Part shown: positions 1 through 11,381 of the stretch, piece by piece
How the letters are laid out: each line of letters opens with the position of its first letter
Numbering within the stretch: position 1 is the first letter of the stretch
NCBI GenBank assembly: GCA_033064195.1
Contig: JARBJD010000167.1
Coordinates: forward strand, 95,139 to 159,138
Direction: 5' to 3'
Length of the DNA stretch: 64,000 nt
Origin: Blattamonas nauphoetae
Taxonomy: Eukaryota; Preaxostyla; Oxymonadida
Translations under genes and position numbers: made by a program
The notes under the pieces: model-generated
Told to the model about the DNA's origin: nothing
Database searches by the model: none
The model's input: only the letters and a program-made list of their open reading frames with translations

Positions 1-1124
1 ATCTGCCTTGTCCTCATGCTGTTCCTCTGGGGCAAAGCCGCCCCGTGGAAGGTCGACCCAGCTGATCCTGCCTTCGACCGGACGAAGGATTGCTCGCTTC
101 TCACCGCGCGGGATGAGATTGACTGCTCAGAAATCTTCTTCCCCAAAGGACTCTGCAGACACTTCGCACTCGAGCCAAAAATTGCTGTATTCTCCAAGGA
201 GCACTTTAGCTTTATATTCAACACTTTTATTTATCTACAAGGTGTGCAATGATATTTTTCTCTGAACATACGAGATCTCTCCCAATCATCTTTTTTTCGC
301 TATTCTCTTGACTATCCCTCGATAACTGTCTCCTTTCGTTCTCTCACCCTTTCAGTGTTCAATCTTCTTCCTTCGCGAAAGTGCTACAACGAAATTAACT
401 TTTTCACTCAAATCACGCGTAACATCCCATTCCTTGTCATTCTTGGCCTGATTGCAGGACTCCAAGTCTGCATCATGCTCATTCCCGGCCTTCGCGACGC
501 ATTCTCAATTATTCCCCCAACACCTCTCCTCTGGGGATTCACCTTTGCATTCTCTCTCTGCATCCTTCCAGTTCAATTTGTGGCCAGACTCATCAAGGTT
601 TGGGTCGACATTTGGCATTTATTTTCTCTTCTTTTCTTGTTTTCTATTTATTTTCCTCCCATTATCATCGCCAAACAACTCCAATTGAATCATTCCACCT
701 CTCCTTCTCTCGCAGACCCCAGATCCTTTCCACGGTGAAATCGAGATTGTGAGTGATGCAGGTGTCCCTGCAGGTGTGTATGAGTTCGGAAAACCCGCAC
801 CAGCCGGTTGCCAGCTCACCATCCCAATGCCAAAGGATAAAGTATGTTCTGCCGTCGATATATTGGGAATATTCTTGTGTTTTTTCTCTGTCTCCAATTT
901 CATGTTCTCTTCCTTATTCTCTTTCTTAGTCAACCGATGCGTCCATTCTTCACGACAATGAGCATCTTGATCCCAGCCTTGTCGTGCGAACATCAGGAAA
1001 GAAACGCTGGATTAAACTCTCACATTCAGTCAAGGCCACGTCTCAGTTCAAGCGCGTGCGTGGCGGTGTTGGACCTGTCAAGAAGGACATTGAGATTGGC
1101 TTCCTTCTTCCAGAGAGTCAATAA
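1..1124 (+). CDS. Plasma-membrane-type Ca2+-transporting P-type ATPase, C-terminal part (5' partial)
   Basis: Spliced 3' end of a P-type Ca2+ pump, cut by the left window edge. Exons: 1..241, 356..597, 716..841, 930..1124, all with GT-AG introns, giving 267 residues. Exon 1 ends in FSFIFNTFIYLQ and exon 2 continues VFNLLPSRKCYNEINFF. This matches the TM8 'IIFNTF...QLFNEINAR' signature of PMCA-type pumps. Two further hydrophobic segments follow (PFLVILGLIAGLQVCIMLIP and LLWGFTFAFSLCILPVQFVA), corresponding to TM9 and TM10. The cytosolic tail holds a basic stretch with one Trp (GKKRWIKLSHSVK...QFKRVRGG). It sits where PMCA pumps carry their autoinhibitory calmodulin-binding helix. The family exports Ca2+ from the cytosol. 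The nucleotide-binding and phosphorylation domains lie outside the window. An AATAAA at 1198-1203 could serve polyadenylation. Family assignment is firm; the calmodulin site is inference. Confidence 0.85.
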
Positions 1125-1303
1125 ACCATTTTGTGGCTTTGATTTAAATCCTTCTCAGTTAGACTCCCCTTGTGTGTTCTCTTATTCATTGTTTGACAAT
1201 AAAGCGAGAGAAGAAACTTATTTCGATATCATCAGTACGAATGAAGGGCTCATCGAATTCTCTCTTTTGCTTGTAACTTTTCAGTTCCATCTTCATTTGG
1301 TGT

Positions 1304-4126
1304 ATGGAGCAAGGCGTTGTCGAAACTATTCCTCTCGGCGACGACCCCAACCTGAACCTTTACGTTTATGAACTCATCGGAAAAGGGGGATTTGGACGAA
1401 TACATCATTGTAAGTTCAAGGACCTTCACCTTGCTCTCAAGAGGGAACCAAAATCACAGAAGATTGGATCACTGAAGAAAGAAATTGAGGTTCTCCGTGC
1501 CTGTCAAGGTTTTTTTCTCGTCGATTTCATTCGAGTCAACAGGAATGCCACATTTTCCCAAAGTATATCATTACGGGTCCCTTCCCGAAGATTATTTTGT
1601 GACTATGGAATTATTGGGAAGGAATCTGAGGTGTGCTCATCTTTCTATCACCATCTCTTCGCATCTCATTTCAAAACGTCACATTACCTGCTAAATTGTG
1701 ACTTCAACACATTTTCATCCACTACACTTAGCTCCCTCGTAAGAAAGCAGCCGAAGAACGTCTTCTCACCAGTTACTACTGCTTTGATTGGACTTCACAG
1801 TCTTGAAGCCATCGAACTCCTTCACAGCAAAGGATACCTTCACTATGATATTAAACCTGTCTGCATAATTTTCTCTTTCTGTCTATTTCCCTTTTGTGTC
1901 TCCATTTATTGCATATATTCTCGATTTCCCCCAACAATCATCGTTCATCACTTTTCCATATCCAGAGCAATTTAGTCATCGGTCGGAATTCGCGACGTAA
2001 TTTCATCTACCTTATTGATTTTGGCCTTTCTCGCCGTTTCTTTCCTGTTGACGAACAAACCGAGCAGGGAACAAGAGGCTTCCGTGGCACTGCGCGATAT
2101 GCCTCAATTTCAGCCCATTGTGGCCAGGTATGGTGACTGTCTCGCATGAATTCTTCCCTTTCCTTGCTGTCCATTAGGAACTTGGCAGAGTAGATGATCT
2201 CTGGAGCTGGTTCTATGTTTTGATTGATCTCAGCACCGGCAAGTTGCCATGGGCCGGAGACGTGGATAAGGTCTCGCTCCCATTTTTCTTTCTTTTTTCT
2301 AGAGTGTTATTGCGCGGAAAAAGCAACAATCGAAAAACCACTCATTGATCGTTGGGATGCCAAAGCAATATCGGAAAATTCTCGACTTACTCACATCTCT
2401 GACCTGCTACGATCAACCAAATTATTCTCTGTTTAAGCAGTGCCTCATTTCTGTTTTAGAATCGAATTCATCATTGACGCAAGCCTCGTTTGATTGGAAC
2501 CCGAACGAGAAGATCGATCCCTCGGCTTGGAACTTTCTTGACAACAGTGTGTCTCAACTCGCACAAAAAAACATGAAAGAGCTGATCATTCAAGCACCCG
2601 AAGTGGAGGTCCAACAAATCACTCCACTCACACCTTCGCAATTCTCTCCACAGCAACCCAACCAAACCACAATTCTCTTTGATGACATCACCGACCACAT
2701 CCCTATTTTGAGTCCTGCACGAGTCTTCACTCCTCTCGACCAGCCAAACGTGCCTCAAATGACTCCGACGCAACTCCGAGAAACTCTCGTCGATGTTCCC
2801 GTTGATTGTCAAGGCATTTTGGAGGAAGATTTGTCGACAGGATCTCAGCCCTTCCCCTGTCCTACTTCTCCATCGCAATCCGGATTCCGAACTCAGTTAG
2901 AACCAACCTCTCCCAATTTCACCCAATCTCCATCGACCCACAACATTCTCCATCGACTTTCCCGCAATTATTTGAATGTTGGAGACGAATCCCCCCTTTC
3001 TAGTTCTTATCCACGAATGGATAGTTCCCCGTTCTCGACCCGTCTCCTCGCTGGCACGCACCAAACGTCCATGCTCTCACTATTCCAACGGCAGCTCTCT
3101 GCCCAGTGCCTGTCGCCCATCAGCCCTGGTGACTTTAGCATCCTCGGAGGGGAACACTATTTTTCCATTGATCAAGTAGACAACGCAGAAGGAACCGACA
3201 CTGCGTGTCCCACTGTTTTTATTGCCAACACTCCAACTGGCTTCTATTCTCGCATCTATGCTTTTCCTACTCAACCCACTGGTCCCATAGCACATGGAAG
3301 TCTCCATATAACTCACCATGATGAGTCGACACCAACCAACACAGAAACCGAGTCTGTCGACATTCACGAGGAGGAACAACACAGCGCACTCACTTCGCCA
3401 AAAAACACGCCCATGTCACCGGCGATGCAAGTTGGAAATCCCCCGTTCTGCCTCTCGCCGCCCAAGATAGTCATTTCCAAACCACCAACTTTAAATATCT
3501 CCCACAACAGTCCCAGATCACCCGCTGAACTTTCCAACCCCTTCACCAATCCCCAGGAACCGATATGTTCCCCGAACCCCACTCAAAGTTCCATAACAGC
3601 CGCTGCGCGCCGTCACACTCACACAAACTCCATTCCCTTCGAAATCCTCCCTGTATCTTCTCTCTACACGTATGTTGGCTCTCCAACGGCCACATCTATT
3701 ACCACCTCTCATCAGCGCACGGCTTCTCAACCAGTATTCCCACAAACCAAAAAACAAATATTTCACAGGCCATCGCCCTCGAATCTGTCACAAGACCCAG
3801 ATTCATCATCATTTCTCCTCCACAACGCAACCAATTGGCTTGGGACGCAACAATTTCCTTCTAGCTTGTCTTCAAACCACCCAATCTCCCCCGGAAGCAC
3901 ACCTCGTCTTCTCCGTCTGACTGATTCGAATCCCGTTCCGTTTTCGCAAGAACTTCCCCATGATACGTTTATTGATTGTGATGTTGCTTTTGTTCATCAT
4001 CCCTTAGCATCTCCCACCAAACTCCGCCATCCGACAACTGAGCTCTCCCCACCGGTGCCATTGCGTGACACCTCAACCGACAGCGTGAGAGGGATGGAAA
4101 CAGAGTCTTGCTGTGTTATTCTTTGA
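1304..4126 (+). CDS. CK1-group protein kinase, tau-tubulin-kinase (TTBK)-like, with Ser/Pro-rich tail and CaaX-like C-terminus
   Basis: Six exons: 1304..1508, 1543..1630, 1732..1858, 1966..2127, 2178..2270, 2303..4126, giving 832 residues. Visible kinase motifs are the glycine loop IGKGGFGRI, the ATP lysine in LALKRE, a catalytic loop LHYDIKPSN (HYD in place of HRD) and the DFG in LIDFGLSRRF. The activation segment FRGTARYASISAH and following ELGRVDDLWSWFYVLIDLSTGKLPW are close to TTBK kinases, a CK1 branch that phosphorylates cytoskeletal proteins. The catalytic domain fills about the first 290 residues. The remaining 540 are low-complexity, rich in Ser, Thr, Pro and SP/TP pairs. The protein ends ESCCVIL, so the last four residues fit a prenylation CaaX box preceded by a palmitoylatable Cys. 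The first ATG gives MEQGVVETIPLGDD just before the kinase fold. The gene converges on the aminopeptidase, with 208 nt between their stops. Confidence 0.9.
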
Positions 4127-4334
4127 ATTTTTAACCATTTTTCGTGCAGTAATCCCACAGGTCTATCCATCAGCGATCCTTCATTTTGAGTTGAACATTC
4201 TGTTCTTCTGTTGATTGTGTTCTCCATGTTTTTTCAAATGAAGGTGAATTCCCACGTTATGGAGACACTTTGAGTTTGTCCAACGGCTTGACAAACAACT
4301 ATGGAAAGATCGGATGATTGTGAGAAAAAAGAGA

Positions 4335-7280
4335 TTATTGCCTCAAAATCCACTCCTCCACCAACTTTCCTTGTTTCTCCCAGAAGCTCGTGTTGGTATC
4401 AATTGCTTCTCTGACCTTCTTCGATGTGATGGGCGGGAGAGTGTCTTTTCGTTCAGTGAGGAACTGCTCAGTCAACTCCCTCAACTCGTTCTTCCTTTCC
4501 TCCGTCCCACTCACAACAACGTTCGCCGCAGAATAATTCAGCACAAACGAAACCAAATTGCCTCCCAGACGAGGTCGAAGCTGATCCCAAATTGATCCTC
4601 TGTCCTTCACGATCAATCTCCACAATTCCGTCCCGAAACCAATTGAGGAGAGACCAGCCAGCGCAGCAGCAGCGAGATGCAGTTCCATTCTTCTCACGCC
4701 GATTGACTCATTGTTGGAGAGGCAGAGAAGAAGTCGGTTTTCAGCGATTGCCACATGAGGAACAGCGATGAATGCGCGGAGGGCCGTTCGCTGGTCAGCA
4801 GGAAGGAGGGCAGGAGAGATGGAGTGAGCAATGGCATGCAGACACACCAAACGATCCACCTCCTTCAGCGACAGCTCGCCTTCGCTGGATGAGACACGAG
4901 CGGCTGTGTTGAACACGATCGAGCGGAGGTTGGACGGGATTGTCAGAAGGGCGTTGCAGAGTTTGGTGTCGTCGTCGATTCGCCCTGACTGCTTTCTTTG
5001 CTGTGCTGTGGGTTCAGGAGCACCGAGTTGGATCCGAGAGACTTCGGAGTTTGTTTTGTTGTAGTTGAGGGAGTGGAGAGGGGAGACGTGTGGAAGGAGG
5101 ACAGTGTCGAAGATTGAGTGGAGTGCTGTGATTGTTTGTTCGTGTCCTGCCGATACAATAAACGGAACAACGAAACAGCGAAGATTGATTTCCTTCTGAT
5201 TCGTGCTCTTATCGCTGGAGAAGAGAGGGAACACACTGGCAGCATCAGACGGGAGCGGATAAACTCCAAGTTTGGTTGCGAGTGGGACGAAGAACGAGTC
5301 TGTCCATTTTCCATACTTCGCTCGGAGTTCCATCATTCTCGTCTTGTCCATTTGACCCTCGCCCTCCCAGATTCGTCTGAAGATCCATCCAACATTCGCC
5401 CACAGGTCGTTGAGCACATTCACCTCCTCTTCAGCTCTGAATGCCGTGTCGACAAACGAGAGGAAATCAGGAAATGACACGATTTCGCCTTCGGAGCTCT
5501 GGGCGATGGAGAACATGTCAGATTGCAAGCCGAGTCTGTCGGAGAGAGGAAGGGCGTGTGGGTTGTGGGCGAGTGTGGATTGGAGCTGGGAAAGAGAGGC
5601 TGCGTCGTACAGGACTCGATAAAACCCGCTCTGCCCGAAGTTCACTTTCACCCATTCTATCTTCTCAGAATCTGATAAGTCGAGAGTGAGTGTTCGCGTG
5701 GTCATCAGATGTGTTTGGAGAGAGACCTCTGTCTTGTCTGAGTATTTCACGCCAATTCGGAGAGGAATCTGCCACAGGGAGTCGTCAGCGAGCGATTCAA
5801 CATCAGCGTTGTTGAGATTGGCTCGACAGAATCTCTTCTGACTCAGATGCAGCTTTCCCCCCTCCCTCTTCACAATCACGAGAGGATGTCCTGCCTGCTT
5901 GACCCATCCCTGCATCACCGTCTTCACATCAATCTTTCCGCCTGTCCCTTTTGTGAATCCATTCCACAAATCATCCGCTGTGCTGTTGGCATACTCCAAT
6001 TCGGTCAAATACGAACCCAATCCCGTCCTGAACGCCTCGCCGCCGATGAACTCGTTCAGCATAAGCAGCACCGACGAGCTCTTTTTGTAGGAAATCGTGT
6101 CGAAGATGTCGTCGGTGTCTTGGACGCGGAATATGGGGACGTGGATGGGGTGGGTGGAGTCTTTGCTGTCGACGGCGAAGGCGACGGCTTGGGAGTCGAT
6201 TTGGAAGTCGTCCCAAAGGTTCCAATCGGGAAAGAGGTCGTTGTTCACCAGATCAGCGAGGAAAGTGGCAAAACCCTCGTTGAGCCACAGTTCGTCCCAC
6301 CACGTCATCGTTACGAGATTTCCCGCCCATTGGTGGACTAGTTCGTGGGTGACTGTTCGAGCAATCTGTTTCATGGCACTTGTGGAGGAATTGGCTTCGT
6401 CAGCAAGCAATGCTACTTCACGGAAGGTGATCAACCCCCAGTTTTCCATTGCGCCGGCTGAGAAGTCTGTAACGCACAATAAATCCATTTTGGGAAGGGG
6501 AATGGGAATTCCAGTGTACTTGGTGAGATATTCAATGGCATTGACTGCCGTTCTGAGTGCAAACGATGCGTTCTGTTTCTGACCTGGCATTGTGTACACA
6601 TTAACCGCAAACTTCCCGTCATAGCAAGATCCTGAAATATACTCAAAATCCCCAACTGCCCAAGCGACCAAATATGTCGACATTTTTGGAGTTGTCTGAA
6701 AAACTGTAAGTGTCGATTTGTCATCAACGATGGTTGAGGACTTGACGGGCATGTTGGAGAGAGCAATCTTGTCCTTTGGATGCAGAATGCTGATGTTAAA
6801 GATCGCCTTGGCATCTGGTTGGTCCACACAGGGGAAACTTGCGCGAGCATAGAAGGGTTCGAATTGTGTGAGACACAGACGGAAGGGTGTACCGTCAAGA
6901 TGATGGCCGGTGGAATCATAGTGTCCAAGAAGATCCTTCGAGAATGTGTGGTGGAATTCAATGTGGAGAACAGCATCTTTACTGATTGGGAGAGGTTCGG
7001 AGAATGTGAAGGTTGTCTGCATTGTTTCTTTATTGTGGTTGATCGTCGGGATTGGATTGGAGATAGATGGCTTCACAAGGGACACCTTGTTCAAGGTTAG
7101 GTCCTTTCCGTTCAAAATAAGACAATTTGTGGCCTTGTTCACATCAAAATGATAATCGAGTTCTCCCTTCACCAATTCTGGGTTTTCTGAACCATCTGCA
7201 AGTGATTGAACATCAATCTTCAGATCATATTGAATTGGAAGGATTTCATCGAATGTAATGCTTTCTCTGATTTGTGTCAT
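4335..7280 (-). CDS. M1 family zinc aminopeptidase (puromycin-sensitive aminopeptidase type)
   Basis: Single uninterrupted exon of 981 residues, a normal length for cytosolic M1 aminopeptidases. The family removes N-terminal residues from peptides, often downstream of the proteasome. The exopeptidase motif GAMENWGL lies near residue 276. The zinc site HELVHQWAGN is near residue 312, with the third zinc ligand in WLNEGFATF about 20 residues later. The N-terminal beta domain (YDLKIDVQSL...ELDYHFDV) and the helical C-terminal domain are both present. No signal peptide or membrane anchor is seen, so a cytosolic location is expected. The ATG at 7278-7280 is the first in frame and leads directly into the conserved beta domain. 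No disabling lesion is visible. Confidence 0.95.
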   Translation of the reverse strand: MTQIRESITFDEILPIQYDLKIDVQSLADGSENPELVKGELDYHFDVNKATNCLILNGKDLTLNKVSLVKPSISNPIPTINHNKETMQTTFTFSEPLPISKDAVLHIEFHHTFSKDLLGHYDSTGHHLDGTPFRLCLTQFEPFYARASFPCVDQPDAKAIFNISILHPKDKIALSNMPVKSSTIVDDKSTLTVFQTTPKMSTYLVAWAVGDFEYISGSCYDGKFAVNVYTMPGQKQNASFALRTAVNAIEYLTKYTGIPIPLPKMDLLCVTDFSAGAMENWGLITFREVALLADEANSSTSAMKQIARTVTHELVHQWAGNLVTMTWWDELWLNEGFATFLADLVNNDLFPDWNLWDDFQIDSQAVAFAVDSKDSTHPIHVPIFRVQDTDDIFDTISYKKSSSVLLMLNEFIGGEAFRTGLGSYLTELEYANSTADDLWNGFTKGTGGKIDVKTVMQGWVKQAGHPLVIVKREGGKLHLSQKRFCRANLNNADVESLADDSLWQIPLRIGVKYSDKTEVSLQTHLMTTRTLTLDLSDSEKIEWVKVNFGQSGFYRVLYDAASLSQLQSTLAHNPHALPLSDRLGLQSDMFSIAQSSEGEIVSFPDFLSFVDTAFRAEEEVNVLNDLWANVGWIFRRIWEGEGQMDKTRMMELRAKYGKWTDSFFVPLATKLGVYPLPSDAASVFPLFSSDKSTNQKEINLRCFVVPFIVSAGHEQTITALHSIFDTVLLPHVSPLHSLNYNKTNSEVSRIQLGAPEPTAQQRKQSGRIDDDTKLCNALLTIPSNLRSIVFNTAARVSSSEGELSLKEVDRLVCLHAIAHSISPALLPADQRTALRAFIAVPHVAIAENRLLLCLSNNESIGVRRMELHLAAAALAGLSSIGFGTELWRLIVKDRGSIWDQLRPRLGGNLVSFVLNYSAANVVVSGTEERKNELRELTEQFLTERKDTLPPITSKKVREAIDTNTSFWEKQGKLVEEWILRQ

Positions 7281-7528
7281 CTGAGCGAAATCAAAGAAAA
7301 ACTAAAGGGCGAATCATCATTTCTGACTTTCTAGCCACTCTGTTCATTACAAGTCGAACAATGCTGTTCATTCACGTTATCTCTGAAAAATAAGAAACAA
7401 AATTGACACTGAAGTCTGCGACCTCAAAAGAAAAACAGCAGAAAATGAAGAGCAAAACTAAGCTATCATCTCTCACCTACCATCCCCCTCCCCGCGACCC
7501 TGTTGGATGAGCAGCAGCCATGTACGGA

Positions 7529-8992
7529 TTAGTGCACAAAGGATTCCCCGCACTGGTGGCATTTGAGTTCGAAATTCCCCTCCGCCCCTCCCCCACCCCC
7601 GCCATAACCTCTGCTTCCCCCAGCATCGGAGAACCGTCCTGTGGAAGACCCGAACCCACCTCCGCCACTCATTGTTGACCGGCTGTGATAATTGGAGGAC
7701 CCTTGGAAGTCTGACGGGGTGATTGTCGATCGGAAGCCAGATGTGGTGCTCTTCGTTGGGACTCGGTTGGTTGAGCGTGGAAGTGGTCCACGGGCTGAGG
7801 TTCCAGTCGATCTTGCTTTTGATTTGGCCGAAACCGTCGATCGAGGAACAGCTGCCGGACTCGACCCAGAAGAGGTTTTTGCGGGCGCCCGAGAGCCAGT
7901 AGACCGAACAGCAGCCGGTGATAATCGTGGGCCACCACTGCCTCCTCCAGTTGCTCTTGCTTGATAGCCAGTGTTCCTTGACACGCTCGAAGTCCCATAA
8001 CCGCTGCTTCCCCCATAACTGGAGCCTCCTCCTCGAGATTGCTCATATCGACGGGCTTCGCGGATGGCAGTGATGAATTCTTGATGTTCCTGACGCCATT
8101 TTGAAGGTGGGGGACGTGTCGATGCGCCTCGCGTTGGTCGGGACAGCATCCCACCTGGGATGTCCGCTGTTCGCTGTTTTGTTGCGTTGAATACTCTGTG
8201 AACGCGAAGATCGAGATTGAAGCAGAGAAGAAGGGAGATGGATGATGGAGAGAGAAGAATGAGGAGAACGAGTAAATGAATCGAAGGAATTGAACTAAAT
8301 CTTCGAAAAACGTCACTCATCTATGTTTTGTCTTTCTGAGTGACCCATTTCAAATACCGTCGAGGTTTCTTTGCATTCACCTTTCGACAAATTTGTTGAT
8401 GCTTTCCAATTCGATCTGGCGCAAAGTTTCGACCACACACTGCACAAGGAACTAGTCCAGTTGGTGTGGGTCCAGCCCCCATCATATCACCTCCTCCACC
8501 ACCACCTCGACGAATGGGGAGATCATCTCCACCTTTTTTAGGTTTTGGGTTAAGAGACATTCCCACTGGAAAAGAAAGATTAAAGAAAAGAAGATGGGTA
8601 ATGAGAGAATGGATGATACACACTTGATTGGAGGCGACGAGCTTCTGCTTTCGCAGCTGGACATTTCTTGATATGTGAATCCATATCGCATCTTGGATCA
8701 GAAAATGGTTTGAATGCAAATGAAAGAGATGAGGAGAGAAATAAAAGAAGGTGAATGTTGGGAAGCTCGACGATTGTGTGGATAACCTCGTCGAGTTGAA
8801 AATGAACGTGGAGAAGTCAAAATGGACAATAAAGTTCGTGGTCTCATACCGCCGTACGTCTTGATCGCAATATCTGCACGGTATTTCGAGAAACTTGTTT
8901 TTGTCTTCACATTGTTTCTGATGAATTGGTAGAGACGTTTTGAAGAACATTTTCCCACATATGGGGCAGGGAATAGCTCGAGGAGGTGGCAT
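7529..8992 (-). CDS. C2HC/C2H2-type zinc-finger protein of the ZC2HC1 type
   Basis: Four exons on the minus strand: 8850..8992, 8624..8691, 8358..8565, 7529..8195, giving 361 residues. Splicing restores successive zinc-binding modules: CPICGKMFFKTSLPIHQKQC, then CRYCDQDVRRCDMDSHIKKC across the first junction, then CAVCGRNFAPDRIGKHQQIC in exon 3. Exon 4 continues KKPRR|VFNATKQRTAD, the basic segment that follows the last finger in ZC2HC1 proteins. The rest is a Gly/Ser/Arg-rich low-complexity tail ending in CHQCGESFVH, a possible half-finger. Without splicing the frames stop early, so the intron model is needed. Such proteins are poorly characterised; some are found in flagellar or testis proteomes. 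The function here is not known. The C-terminal stop is the least certain point. Confidence 0.78.
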
Positions 8993-9230
8993 ACTTAGAA
9001 AAGAAGAACATAAAAGGAGAGAAATATCTCACACCAAGCTGTTTGATGGGTGAAAAAGCAAATTATGTTGTGATCGACAGATGTTGGAGTTTTCGAAGAA
9101 AAGGATGAACAAAAGTATGCGACTACATGAAACATAATCTAAAAGAATTAATAAAAAGTGGGTGAAATGACAGAGAACAAGATAGAACCCTCCCAAGCGA
9201 ACATATAGTTGGGACAATTCTTTCTCCTCC

Positions 9231-11381
9231 TCATTCGACCTCATTCTCCTCCAAACGAGGACCATCATCTTCACTGACCTCGTCATAGTCGTCCTCGTTG
9301 ACATCAGACAGCGAGTCGGGGTCGTCCAGCCCTTTATCCGAATCCGGATCCTCGTTGTCGTTGTCGACTGCTTCGCTGTTCTTGTTCGAGTCGATTGTGA
9401 GACGAGGAGAGTTGGAATCTTTTCCTTCCACGACGTCTTCTTCGTCATTGTTGCATTGCGAGATCGAGACATTTGAGGGTTGCGGCTCGTCAGACGATGG
9501 GAGAGGGGCAGATAAGGGTTTTTCCGGATGGATGGTTGGAGATGAGGGCTCGAGAACTGGATGGGTCACCGGTGTCCGAGGATCTTCGTCGATTGGAGGG
9601 GTGGACGATGTTGGTTGGATCGTCGGGGCAATTCCTTGTTCCGAAGAGTTCTGTTCCGGTTGCTCTTCAGAGGATGGCGGGAGAACAGATTGAGGGTCGG
9701 AACAAACTGCTTCCTCGTCCACTTTTGGTTCTGCTGTTTCCGCATTTTCTTCCTCGCTTTTCAGAACTTGGCTTGGAACCTGTTCGTCTTCTGCTGTCTG
9801 GACAGACATTTCCAGCTCCTTCTTCGCTCTCTCCTCCGCCTCACTTCGCAGATATCGGAATCGCATGGGAACGAGGCAGGCTGTCGACACGACGAGGAAG
9901 ATTAGCGTGATTGCGGTAAACCAGCCCGCTCCAGTTGCTGAGAACAACAACGGGACAATGAAATAAGCGACATTGTACCACGCTGCGTTCAGTCCACCCG
10001 AAATTGACTCCGATGTTGGGAATGTGATCTCGGCGCCGCCTTCAAAATAGACAGGATAAGGGGCACCGACGATCACGCCAAACAAAATAATGATGAACGA
10101 GAAGAGCCAGGTGGGGAGGTTGAGGAGCGGAGTTGCGTTGGAGCCGAGAGGGAGGGAGAACAGGAGGACGATGCAGACGATGATGCCGAGGACGAATTCG
10201 ATCATCAGGAGTGCTTTGTCGCGCTTGCGGAAGAGAGGAGTCGTTGATAGCCAAGTTGTCAGGAGAGCACCAACGATTGACCCAAAAAAGTGTCCGCTGG
10301 CGATAAACCCACCGACCCTCTCAGTTTGCTGACGAAGAACGAAAAAGTAGACAATGTTGGCACCCCAGCTCTGCGTAGTGCCCGATTGGAACCCTCCCAA
10401 CGCTGAGAGGAGCATGAACTGGACGTTTCCGAGGACTTTGAGTGAATTCTTGAAGACGAGCAGAGCGGCTTTCAGGCGGTCTTTGAAAGAGGGGTCAGGA
10501 GGTTGGTATGCTTCGGCTTCCTCTCCGACAAGGTTGTTTTCTTCGATATACTTCTGTTTGCGAATTTCACGATCAACCCTAATTTTTTCCTGCTTCTCGT
10601 TCTGTAGCTCGACTTGGGCAAGAGTTGGGGGCGTAGGAGGCGCAGCAGGGAAGTACACAAGAATCAAGACCAGGCAGAGTACCTGCAGTCCAAAAGTGCC
10701 ATATAGAATGATGGGGACATCGTCGGCCTTACTGACCAATAGCGGCATCACCACAAAAGAAAGAGATAAGCCAAGTGGACTGATTTGTGAAGCTATCATC
10801 GCTGCGTACGGGCGCTCGTTGGGCGGGAACCACAGACCGGCCATTTTTGAAGGGCAGGAATACACGAAGGAGGATCCGAGAGAGTTGAACATTTGGGCGA
10901 CGAGCAAAAAAGGAAAAGCATGTTTGCGAAGGCCAGGAACCCAGGTGGGGAAGAGACGGAGGGTACACTGGATTACAAGGGCGATTCCCGAGATGACAGT
11001 CATCTGACGGAAATTATCGCTCCATGCTTCAAAGAAAAACATGACGAACATCGCGAACACAAAAAATAAAGCACCTGAAAATATGAAAGGGAGAAGGGAT
11101 GAAAAGATGAATTTATTGGATGAAGAAAAACCGATTGACAAGACAAGATTCTGGCGTTCCATAGTCATGTTGCCTCCGACATAATACTGCTCGATAGATT
11201 GCGGAAGAGAGCACAGGAGCAGCACCTCCACCGATTGGAGGAAGTTGTTGAGGCAGAAAAGGAAGAGGCAGTACCATCTTCTTTTGTACAGTTTGATTGT
11301 TTGAGATGGATTTTTTGGAACTTGAGAAATAGTGGGGATATCAGGGGGGATGTCTGGAGTTTGCGAAATGCCTTCAATCAT
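9231..11381 (-). CDS. Major facilitator superfamily transporter, SLC49/FLVCR-like, with acidic tail
   Basis: An open frame of 716 residues. The first 480 hold about 12 hydrophobic segments, starting after YKRRWYCLFLFCLNNFLQ. The motif GLWFPPNERPYAAMIASQISPLGLS resembles the 'W F...E...A' loop of SLC49 carriers (FLVCR heme/choline exporters and relatives), so the substrate could be a small organic solute. A long loop KQEKIRVDREIRKQKYIEEN separates the two halves. The last 200 residues are Glu/Asp/Ser/Pro-rich and presumably cytosolic. Positions 11075-11131 look like a retained intron: they start GTTTTTC, end TTTTCAG, and are pyrimidine-rich and exactly 57 nt. Removing them joins LVLSIG to ALFFVFAMFVMFF and leaves 697 residues. 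Substrate is not predictable from sequence alone. Confidence 0.8.
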   Translation of the reverse strand: MIEGISQTPDIPPDIPTISQVPKNPSQTIKLYKRRWYCLFLFCLNNFLQSVEVLLLCSLPQSIEQYYVGGNMTMERQNLVLSIGFSSSNKFIFSSLLPFIFSGALFFVFAMFVMFFFEAWSDNFRQMTVISGIALVIQCTLRLFPTWVPGLRKHAFPFLLVAQMFNSLGSSFVYSCPSKMAGLWFPPNERPYAAMIASQISPLGLSLSFVVMPLLVSKADDVPIILYGTFGLQVLCLVLILVYFPAAPPTPPTLAQVELQNEKQEKIRVDREIRKQKYIEENNLVGEEAEAYQPPDPSFKDRLKAALLVFKNSLKVLGNVQFMLLSALGGFQSGTTQSWGANIVYFFVLRQQTERVGGFIASGHFFGSIVGALLTTWLSTTPLFRKRDKALLMIEFVLGIIVCIVLLFSLPLGSNATPLLNLPTWLFSFIIILFGVIVGAPYPVYFEGGAEITFPTSESISGGLNAAWYNVAYFIVPLLFSATGAGWFTAITLIFLVVSTACLVPMRFRYLRSEAEERAKKELEMSVQTAEDEQVPSQVLKSEEENAETAEPKVDEEAVCSDPQSVLPPSSEEQPEQNSSEQGIAPTIQPTSSTPPIDEDPRTPVTHPVLEPSSPTIHPEKPLSAPLPSSDEPQPSNVSISQCNNDEEDVVEGKDSNSPRLTIDSNKNSEAVDNDNEDPDSDKGLDDPDSLSDVNEDDYDEVSEDDGPRLEENEVE

